64,000 bases of DNA from Amorphophallus konjac (taxonomy: Eukaryota; Streptophyta; Magnoliopsida; Alismatales; Araceae), in the NCBI GenBank assembly GCA_022559845.1, contig JAHNEJ010003545.1:1-64000 (forward strand), read 5' to 3'. Of this stretch, positions 55,551 to 64,000 are shown one piece after another; within the stretch, counting starts at the first letter, position 1, and each line of letters opens with the position of its first letter. A program made the translations under genes and the position numbers. The notes beneath the pieces were generated by a model, which was given only the letters and a program-made list of their open reading frames with translations, searched no databases and was not told where the DNA came from.

Positions 55551-57901
55551 TGATGGAGGCATCATCCACAACTCCCTTTGGCTAGGGTCTTCTTCACACT
55601 CCGGCATCGTTTGAGTTCGGGCCTCTCTCTATAAAGGCCCAATTATCCCTTTTGTGCTATCTATTTGAGTCATTTCGATGTAATTTTCATTTTATTTGAG
55701 TCATGTCCCTAGGTCTTGCATTTATTTTCCTAAGTTTGAGTGTCATTAGATTGTGTAATGTGCTATTGGGCCCAATTCTTCGGGCTTGGCCCAAGACCAC
55801 CCCCCTACCCCTTCGGTTATTTGTCATTGAGTCTTTTGTAAGGGACTTATTGTAAAATGTGGGTTTCCTATATATAGGGCCCCATTTCCTTCATTTGAAG
55901 GTAATGAATCAATCAATGAAAATGCCATTTGAGATTTCAAACTTAGTTTAGTGGAGTGAATCCAATTGGGCGAGAAGCCCTAGGGTGAGAGATTCCCCAC
56001 CCCCCCTCTTCTCTCTCTTTCTCTCTCGTCCACTAAGGGGTTCGCCCCTTTCTCTCTCTCCTCCTCCTCCCAACCAACTCCAACCCCCACCTACCTCCAT
56101 TAATGCCACTCCACTTCCCATAGCCACCATTACTCCCCCCTAGTTCCAAGGTAGAATCTTCCCCATTCCAACACTATCTCCCCTATTCCAATACAATCTT
56201 CCCCATTCCAACACAATCACCCCTCTTCCCCACACAATCTGCCAACTTCCTAGGCCTTTTTAATTTGAAATCTCCTTCCCTCCAAGTGCTTTGGCCGCCC
56301 TCTCCCTTCCCCATTAGGCTAAGTTCACCCCTTTCTCCCTCCATTCCCACCATCCTTGCACACGCCTTCCCCCCTCTCCTCCAGCTGCAACCTGCGCCCT
56401 CCCCTTCTTCCTCCACCTCCCTTCCACCATTAGATACCCTCCACATCTCCCACAAGCCCCCTTTCCACCCTTCATCCACCTCCCCTTCACCATAGACCCC
56501 CTTCCCCTTCTTCTTTCTTGATCATTGGAAGCTACTCCGAAGTTGCAGCTTGCTGTCCAAAGGGTTGCAGTGAACCAGCAACTTGCAGCGGCCACTACGA
56601 CTTCCTCCAGTCAAGTTTGAAGACACAAGAGGCATCCAAAGAAGCGTCTACTTGTCTTCTCCGGAACAGAAGTGGTTTCATCTTCATCCGAGCTGTGTGC
56701 TGCCCGGGAGCTCCGTTCTTCCACAATGGCGCAGAACTACCCCTGCTGTGTCCCAGAACCGGAGTAAAAGCTTCACCACAAAAAACCTCGGAGGAATCAG
56801 TCCAAGAGTTCTTCTTAAAAATTCTTCATTGCCCAGTCTAGTTCCAGAATCAAGAAACAGAACTTCAATCGGCATTCGTGAATCAGAGTTATCATTTTTA
56901 TCCCTCAGCTGCGCCGTTCTGCTACCCACAGTCTGCACCGACCAGTCATCCTTGTTCAGAGCCTCCTAGTCTTCTCCGGCATCTTTTGGCCTCCCCGTCA
57001 ATTTTGCTGGGAAGAGAACTCATACACAGTTCCAACGACTCTGACGGTGCTTGATTCCGAGTTCGGGAGCTGTCGGGGCGTCCTCTGCAACCTGATGTTA
57101 GAAGTCTGAAGCTGCCAGTCCGAGGATCTGGTGCTCTGTTCGAACCTCCACCCAGGTCAGCAGCGGCTCCAGAAGAAATCAACAAAATTCAGAGGTGTTC
57201 CAGTACCAGTCCCGAAGAGTTTCCCATAGGTCCCGCCTTCAGAAAAATTCTTGAGCATGTTTGCAGCAGCAACATCGACTATCTGTCCCTGTTCAGAGAA
57301 AGTAGGCAGAACCAGTGTCTTCACCTCTTCAATACTTGGCCGGCTGAAGGCCCCTCCCTGTGCGGAGGTAGTTTTGGTTGTAATCCATTAACCCCCACCC
57401 CAAGGTCCCCCTCCTGCAAGAGGTGCAGTGTTGTAACTTATTTGGGCAGGACAAGCTACACCGCCGCGGTGTGTGGGGATCCACTCGCCTCCTCGCTCGC
57501 CCTCGTCTCCGAGCGGGACCGGTTTCTTCAAACCGGTCGAGTAAGTGCTCACACCTCACTCCATTTAGTGCTTGTCTTTCAATATTAGTTCTAGTTCCGC
57601 TGGTTATGCGAGTGAGAGCTTGATCCTCAAGCCCCGTCGCCTTGAGTGATCACCGTGGGAATAAGTGCAACCGGTGCCTTCGGCACTTTGTCGGCCCCAT
57701 TGAATTGGGCTTCCACATCCATCGGGAATCAAATCTTGGCCTTGCTGGCCCTCTACCAGCAAGGGCCCAACCCCACATCCTCCACTTGGCATCGCCAAGT
57801 CACCCCGGGCTCGGGTGAGCGACGGGAGAGCGGCGGCCCAAAATTGGCTCTTTTGATTGTGAATGTGCTTGCTTGCCTAAGTCTTAGGTTGTGTCACATC
57901 A
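55551..57901 (+). mobile_element. 3' LTR of the second chromovirus
   Basis: 2351 bp, preceded by the purine-rich CAGGGGATT (55542-55550). TATA at 55868-55877. Followed by the GACAA duplication. Confidence 0.93.
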
Positions 57902-57906
57902 GACAA
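57902..57906. other. Target-site duplication of the second chromovirus (right)
   Basis: GACAA, matching 48011-48015. Confidence 0.93.
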
Positions 57907-58633
57907 ACTCTAAGACTCTTTAATGCCTAGAAATATGAAAAGACACCTATGACTCATTATAACTCCCTTAAAAACTCTAAGACTCTTTGATGCCTAGAAA
58001 TATGAAAAGACACCTATGACTCATTATAACTCCCCTAAAGACACCTAAGGATATCAAAAGACAAACTTCAAAGACCCTTATGTAAAATAAAAAAAATTCA
58101 AAAATTTTAAGATGGAAGATCAAGTCCGATGTCGATGACGATCCCGTCAAACCCCTCCGCTTGGAGAAGGTTCGACCTCGAACCTCGAATCTCGAATCGC
58201 AGGACCCGGACTTGTTGGGACAAACTGGATGACTTGCTCTGATATCATTTGATGTGACATGAGGTTGAGGAAGGACTTTAAACTGTTAGTCGGAGAGCAG
58301 GAAGGCGGGGTGACTAGAGAAGAACGGAGGAGCTCGGCCGGGGCCTCACACGCATCCCCATCTCAGGGATGACGTAGTCGCGCTCTTCAATTCTTCTCTG
58401 CGGTGATGGCGGTTGCAGGCGTTGTAGTTGGCACGGCGGTGGTGGCGGTGGTGATGGACGATGACGGTACTTGAACGGTGAAGGAGGAAGATCGTGGAGC
58501 TTCGATGGGGCTTCACACCCGTCCTCTTCTCGAAGACGATGCACCGGAGCTTCACGGATGACCTCCATGGCGGGGTGAAGTGGGGTTGGGCCTCTCACCC
58601 GTGGTTCCAAAAATATGGAGAACACACAAACCA
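57907..58633 (-). mobile_element. Minus-strand TRIM copy: internal part and LTR
   Basis: 58250-58633 (384 bp) is the reverse complement of the LTRs at 59128, 60027 and 60851. On the minus strand it ends ATGTCACATCA and is followed by ATGATATCAGAGC, an iMet-type primer site. 57907-58249 is internal sequence without coding capacity, with two 67-base repeat units. It forms the left arm of the inverted repeat. Confidence 0.8.
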
Positions 58634-59127
58634 TGGCTAAAATTCAAACTATTTCATTCCATTCTATATTATCTCCATCGTGAGTTTACATTTGTTTAAA
58701 TAGAAAACATGGGGAGGGGAATGGGCACCTTGGAATACCCAGAGCCATGGTTTCTACGAGGAGTACCTAATAAATGCACATAAGTGCAAGCATATATATG
58801 TATATTTAAGACAAAAGAACTAAATACTACCTAAGATAATATATATATATATATATTATCTCAGGAACCCACGTAGGAACCCATGCCCCTTGGGTTTCCT
58901 ATGAGGAATACCAAGAGCCATGGTTCCTAGGTAGTATTTAGTTCTTTTGTCTTAGATATACATATATATGGTTGTACTTATGTGCATTTATTAGGTACTC
59001 TTCGTAGGAACCATGGCTCTTGGTATTCCAAGGTGCCCATTCCCCTCCCCATGTTTTCTATTTAAACAAGTGTAAACCCACGATGGAGATAATATAGAAT
59101 GCAATGAAATAGTTTCAATTTTAGCCA

Positions 59128-61239
59128 TGGCTTGTGTGTTCTCCAGATTTTTGGAACCCCGGGTGAGAGGCCCAACCCCACTTCGCCCCGCCACGGAGGT
59201 CGTCTGCAAAGCTCCAGTGCATCGTCTTCGAGAAGAGGACGGGTGTGAAGCCCCATCGAAGCTCCACGATCTTCCTCCTTCACCATTCAACCGCTGTCGT
59301 CGTCCATCACCACCGCCACCACCGCCGTGCCAACTGCAACGCCTACAACCACCATCACCGCAGAGAAGAATTGAATAGCGCGACTATGTCGTCCCTGAGA
59401 TGGGGATGGGTGTGAGGCCCCGGTCGAGCTCCTCCGTTCATCTCTAATTACCTCACCTTCCTACTCTCTGGCTGATAGTTTGAAGTCCTTCCTCGACCTC
59501 GTGTCACATCAAATGATATCAGAGCAAGTCATCTAGTTTATCGCAACAAGCCGGGGTCCTGCGATTCGAGATTCGAGATTCGAGATTCGAGGTTCGAGGT
59601 CGAACCTTCTCCAAGCGGAGGGGTTTGACGGGATCATCATCACCATCGGACTTCATCATCCGTCTTAAAATATTTGTACTTTTTTTTATTTTACATAAGG
59701 GTCTTTGAAGTTTGTCTTTTGATATCCCTAAGTGTCTTTAAGGGAGTTATAATGAGTCATAGGTGTCTTTTCATATTTCTAGACATCAAAGAGTCGTAGA
59801 GTTTTTAAGGGAGTTATAATGAGTCATATGTGTCTTTTCATATTTCTAGGCATTAAAGAGTCTTAGAGTGTTTAAGAGAGTTATAATGAGTCATATGTGT
59901 CTTTTCATATTTCTAGGCATTAAAGAGTCTTAGAGTTTGTCCTTTGATCTTCTTTGTGAAGTCTACAAAAACAGTCTTGTAGCCCTTATTTGAAGCAATA
60001 GAATGAAGAAAAAACCACTTTAGCCATGGCTTGTGTGTTCTCCAATTTTTGGAACCCCGGGTGAGAGGCCCAACCCCACTTCGCCCAGCCATGGAGGACG
60101 TCCGTGAAGCTCCGGTGCATCTTCTTCGAGAAGAGGATGGGTGTGAAGCCCCATCGAAGCTCCACGATCTTCCTCCTTCACCGTTCAACCGCCGTCGTCG
60201 TCCATCACCACCGCCACCACCGCCATGCCAACTACCACGCCTGCAACCGCCATCACCACAAAGAAGAATTGAAGAGCGCGACTGCGTCGTCCCTGAGATG
60301 GGGATGGGTGTGAGGCCCCGGCCGAGCTCCTCCGTTCTTCACTAGTCACCTTGCCTTCCTGCTCTCCGACGGATAGTTTGAAGTCCTTCCTCGACCTCGT
60401 GTCACATCAAATGGTATTAGAGCAAGCCGTTCGATTTATCCCAACAAGCCGGGGTCCTACGATTCAAGATTCGAGATTCAAGGTTCGAGGTCAAACCTTC
60501 TCCAAGCGGAGGGGTTTGACGGGATCATCATCGACATCGGACTTGATCTTCCTTCTTAAAATATTTGTAATTTTTTTTATTTTACATAAGCGTCTTTGAA
60601 GTTTATCTTTTGATATCCCTAAGTGTCTTTAAGGGAGTTATAATGAGTCATAGGTGTCTTTTCATATTTCTAGGCATCAAAGAGTCTTAGAGTTTTTAAG
60701 GGAGTTATAATGAGTCATAGGTGTCTTTTCATATTTCTAGGCATTAAAGAGTCTTAGAGTTTGTCCTTTGATCTTCTTTGTGAAGTCTATAAAAAGAGTA
60801 TTGTAGTCCTTATTTGAAGCAATAGAATGAAGAAAAAACCAGTTTAGCTATGGCTATGAGTGTTCTTCCAGATTTTTGGAACCCTGGGTGAGAGGCCCAA
60901 CCCCACTTCACCCCGCCATAGAGGTCGTCCGTGAAGCTCCGGTGCATCGTCTTCGAGAAGAGGACATGTGTGAAGCCCCATCGAAGCACCATGATCTTCC
61001 TCCTTCACCGTTCAACTGCCGTCGTGGTCCATCACCACCACCACCACCACCACCGTGCCAACTACAACGCCTGTTACCGCCATCACCGCAGAGAAGAATT
61101 GAAGAGTGCGACTATGTCGTGCCTGAGATGGGGATGGGTGTTAGGCCCCGGCCGAGCTCCTCCGTTCTTCTCTAGTCACCTCGCCTTCCTGCTCTCCGGC
61201 TGACAGTTTGAAGTCCTTCCTCGACCTCGTGTCACATCA
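59128..61239 (+). mobile_element. Tandem TRIM array LTR-internal-LTR-internal-LTR
   Basis: Three direct LTR copies, 59128-59511, 60027-60409 and 60851-61239 (383-389 bp, TGGCT...GTCACATCA), separated by internal parts of 515 and 441 bases. After the first two LTRs comes ATGATATCAGAGC or ATGGTATTAGAGC, iMet-type primer sites. No gag or pol. The size and layout fit terminal-repeat retrotransposons in miniature (TRIM). The tandem form suggests unequal recombination between LTRs. The short proline-rich frame inside each LTR is shared only because the copies are related. Confidence 0.8.
59740..59940 (+). repeat. 67-base tandem repeat in TRIM internal region
   Basis: Three units starting AAGGGAGTTATAATGAG at 59740, 59807 and 59874 (the third reads AAGAGAG). 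The second internal region has two such units (60631, 60698) and the minus-strand copy two, so unit number varies between copies. Confidence 0.88.
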
Positions 61240-62330
61240 GCTGGGACTCAATAAGATATGTTTTCAAAACAATTAACTTTCGTGCTCGAGTATGAACCTC
61301 GCACAAGTCTCAACCCTATCTCAAGGGCATCCTGGACCCCAATTCACTCATCAATCAACTCAATGCATCTTAATAAACTAAATAAACTCAAAAAACCCAA
61401 AAATACCTCAAAAATCGGCTAATCCGGCGCAGTCCTAATCCGGTGCGCCCTAATACAGCGTGATACCCCCCCGCATCAGAATAGCTTCACACTCAAATAT
61501 TTTTATTTTCATTTGGCCGACACCCGGCGCACCCTAATCCGGCGCGCCCTGGGCGGGTCACGCCGGTTAAGGCCTTCACCCCCACCGCGCCATTTAAACC
61601 CCTACTCCTACGCTATACCGTGCCGTATAACCCCTACTCCTACACTACCCCGCACCGGTTTTGAAAATAAAATGTGTATCTCGCGCCATTTTAACTCCTC
61701 TCTAATTCTCGAGTCAACCCTCGCCTTCCACGGCTTGTGTCGATCAACGTAATCAACCATAAATCAAATAAAAAGAAACTCTTCAAGTTAAAATCTTCTG
61801 TCACTATGCATTCTCCCAATTCATGCATTAGACATAGATATGCATTCTTATGCGCCTCATTAATGCATGCTTGCTTGAAAGAGACCTCGGTATATCAAAT
61901 GGCCTCGATGGAAGGTCGGGTCATGCTTGACCGGAAATCTTGGCTATGCGCGATGGTGGTCTCCAGACTTACGTTCTCTGCATTGTATCGAGGGCTCAAA
62001 CTTAATGAACCATGTCTGCTCTGTATGATTAAGAAAATAACCAATGAATTATTCCATGCGGCCTTAAAGGCTTCATCATCACATGCACTCTCTTACATTC
62101 TCTTTCAGCCTCGAACGGCTCATTATCTCGGCAATTAATCAGAGGTTTTCCTTCTTATTGGAGGATGTAATTAACGCCATAGCCTTTATGGTATGGCGGA
62201 CTTTCGGTCCCGACACGAACTTCACTCTCGCCCGACTCGGGTCAGATTGAGCGCATAATAAGCTCGTCACCTAGTGACTGGCACGCCTTAAGAAATATTT
62301 ATTTTCTAAATAAAAGATCCCATCCCCACA
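61240..62330 (+). mobile_element. LTR of the right-edge element (5' limit unknown)
   Basis: The last 190 bases align with the left-edge LTR read on the minus strand and end CCCCACA before the primer site. Upstream of about 61735 I see only AT-rich DNA and CCGGCGC-type short repeats (61425-61560), which may be LTR or older target DNA. I could not place the LTR start. Confidence 0.5.
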
Positions 62331-62334
62331 AGTC

Positions 62335-62352
62335 TGGCACACCCGGTGGGAC
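62335..62352 (+). other. Primer binding site of the right-edge element
   Basis: TGGCACACCCGGTGGGAC, one base different from the left-edge copy. Confidence 0.7.
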
Positions 62353-62451
62353 CAAGTTATCCTCTCATCTCTTTGTCGAGATAAACGGGCGCCGAGGCCC
62401 CCCAAAGGAGTCCTGATCGTTTGTTTATTCTATTTTGTAGTGAAAGTGACG

Positions 62452-64000
62452 ATGGCTGCTGGACTCACTGCGTTAGCCTTTGGCCCCGAGATCGTGGCCA
62501 AGTTGCTGACGGGTACCTGGCGGTGCCGATGATTTTTGGTTCCTTCCCACCGGTGGTCGGCTTCCCCAACTTCCTGGGGGTAGCCTTCACTAACATACTG
62601 GAGGTCGAGCTTTCAGAGCCGACCGAGCAAGAAGCTTCCATGAAGACAAGGGCCCACAATGCCCGAAGATATAGTGGTCTAGCGACAGAACAGAGTCAAT
62701 TGATTAGCTGCATGGTGCATCATGTGGCCCAAGGGGCTCGCCCCACTTACCACTACAAGCCCCGGAGTCTCCACCAGGGGAGTTCCCGCCGAAGAGCTGC
62801 TGTTCCTATGATCGGACGATTGTCAGTGTCCAGGAAGTCTGTCCTGATTGGGGGTGTCCGGATCTACCTGGACGGACATGAGGCCCAAGCAATTCCAGAC
62901 CGGGTGGTTGCTGCTGTGCCAACCCGCAACTCCTTCCAGGCTCTTTCCGGGAGGAGGGCTGAGAAAGAAGAAGAAGGCCATCAAATCCGGGGAGAGTTGG
63001 TCCCAAGGCCCAAGAAGTTTAATCAAGTCTGGGTCCCTAATAGGATCCAACCTGCTCAATGTGAGGCGCCTGTCTACTACCACTCCAAGCCTATCTAGGA
63101 GAAGGAAAGAAATGACAGGGCGCTGGCCCCAAGAAGAGAAGAGACTGTCGCGGAGCCTCTTCACCGCACAAGTTTTAAGGTGTGTGCCCGACAAGCTGGT
63201 ATCCCTAGAGCAGGGAGAATTTTTGAATAGCCCGCCAAAAGAGCTCGGCTCGCCTATATCCCTCCAATTAGAGGTCGACAGTCATCCCCAGTCCTACATT
63301 AGGGACTAGGGAAGGAAGAGATGACCAGTATGGTCAGAAATTACTTCAGGGGTATGGGCAACCCCTCATTGGGCCAACAACGGCTGTTACAAGTAGCCAT
63401 GGCAAGAGAAGACGATTGTCCACCAATGGCAGTCGAAGAAGAAGAAGAAGAAGAAGAAAGAGGAATGACGTCGTCAATTGACGACAATGGATATGAAGAT
63501 GGCTTAGAGATCAAAGCCGATAAAGTGACTCCTCATCAGCAGGAGGAAAGAAGAGTTCCATCTTCGAGAGACTGACCTTCCCTCAACATCCAAAGAGGAG
63601 GGTCCATTGCCGAAAGAAAGGAATGTAAGTCTTCACTTGTAATATGGCTGGAGTGTCCAGCCAATATGAAAGGCTACCTTAGGAACCTCAGGAGCTGGCT
63701 CGATTGGCCGAAAGACCTGGGCTGAGCACCCGAAGAACTGAAGCTGCAAGAGAGATGCTGGCTGCTGCCAAGGGAGAGCAAGTCTTGACTGACGGATCCA
63801 CCATTCTAACTACAAACCCGGTGACCGTGGAAGAAGAGGATGTGCTGATAGATACCCCGCCTGAAGGTGCATCAAGGGAAATGACAGAAGCCATCCCCAC
63901 CACGGCAGCCATGGACCTGTCGGTGTTAATGATACTCCGGAGATATCAGCAGGAGATAGAGCTTCTGAAGAAGTAGCTAATGGAAAAGACGGAGCAAGCC
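62452..64000 (+). pseudogene. Gag of the right-edge element, decayed and running off the window
   Basis: Homologous along its length to the left-edge gag. ATG 62452 (MAAGLTALAFGPE) shifts frame near 62500 into GYLAVPMIFGSFPPVVGFPN (left copy: GYLVVPLAFGSMPPAVGMPN). Then VLIGGVRIYL, FNQVWVPN, a stop at about 63096, MVRNYFRGMGNPSLGQQRL in another frame (63321-63575), and LMILRRYQQEIELLKK near 63950. At least four frame changes and several stops show it is dead. A CT-rich tract ending TTTTGTAG lies just before the start, as in the left copy, suggesting a leader intron in this family. Confidence 0.82.

Larger units (their letters stand above)
48016..57901 (+). mobile_element. Second chromovirus, complete in structure but degraded
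   Basis: LTRs of 2378 and 2351 bp (TGATGGAGGC...TGTCACATCA), duplication GACAA, tRNA-iMet primer site, gag, protease, RT, RNase H, integrase and a chromodomain. The coding region has three frame disruptions and two stops, and a catalytic residue of integrase is changed. LTRs differ by many substitutions and small indels, so it is much older than the 12653-22550 element. It sits in the internal part of a minus-strand TRIM. Confidence 0.95.
57907..60026. repeat. Large inverted repeat built from TRIM copies
   Basis: Arms 57907-58832 and 58929-60026, plus 47926-48010 at the base of the left arm before the chromovirus inserted. The inner 583 bases of each arm match in length exactly: 199 bases of flank and a 384-base LTR. 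The 96-base spacer holds an AT palindrome (58835-58859). A transcript across it would fold into a long hairpin with arms near 1 kb. Confidence 0.82.

Noticed and set aside
58314..61175. About 100-aa proline-rich frame in each TRIM LTR
   Set aside because: Present in all four LTRs simply because they are copies; no domain, and different frame breaks in each.

Overview
This window looks like plant nuclear DNA, almost certainly from a seed plant, made up almost entirely of nested LTR retrotransposons. The evidence is plant-type Ty3/gypsy gag-pol proteins, chromodomain integrases, a Tat-lineage pol with a second RNase H, initiator-Met-tRNA primer binding sites (TGGTATCAGAGC), plant mobile domain (PMD) proteins and short GT-AG introns. 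I recognise no rRNA gene, tRNA gene or ordinary host gene. The species cannot be told from the sequence.

Layout from left to right. (1) 1-3961: the 5' part of a Ty3/gypsy element on the minus strand, with a long open gag that runs off the left edge. (2) 3962-6289: a 2.3-kb chromovirus-type LTR, then 6290-7717 unassigned DNA with a GC-rich minisatellite. (3) 7723-42391: a giant Tat/Ogre-like element with 1.65-kb LTRs and target duplication GTCCC. It is 34.7 kb long, of which 9.9 kb is a younger chromovirus (12653-22550, minus strand, duplication GATTT) inserted into its gag. The giant element has gag-protease, a gap with stops, then RT-RNaseH-second RNaseH-integrase. Between pol and the 3' LTR lies about 9.5 kb carrying four antisense, intron-containing genes. 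Three encode PMD proteins, two of these with coiled-coil tails, and one is a coiled-coil copy that lacks the PMD exons. (4) 42397-47925: unassigned DNA, then a 3.1-kb LTR with its primer binding site on the minus strand. (5) 48016-57901: a second, degraded chromovirus on the plus strand (duplication GACAA), inserted into one arm of a large inverted repeat built from a small TRIM-like element. (6) 57907-61239: the rest of that inverted repeat and a tandem LTR-internal-LTR-internal-LTR array. (7) about 61240-64000: a decayed plus-strand copy of the family seen at the left edge.

History. The giant element entered the older 6-7 kb/42-43 kb sequence. The 12653-22550 chromovirus then entered its gag in phase: LTR differences are only about three substitutions and one G-run change in 2.3 kb, and its 1729-codon gag-pol is intact. 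The giant element and the 48-58 kb chromovirus are inactivated, mostly by stop codons that one C-to-T or G-to-A change at CAG, CAA, CGA or TGG would explain.

The most unusual part is the antisense cassette of the giant element. Each of three genes has its own TATA box. Arrays of 24-28 bp GC-rich palindromes sit just upstream of the TATA box both in the LTR promoter and in the promoter of one antisense gene, with more in that gene's first intron. This suggests shared regulation of sense and antisense transcription, possibly involving the element-encoded PMD proteins. That link is inference.
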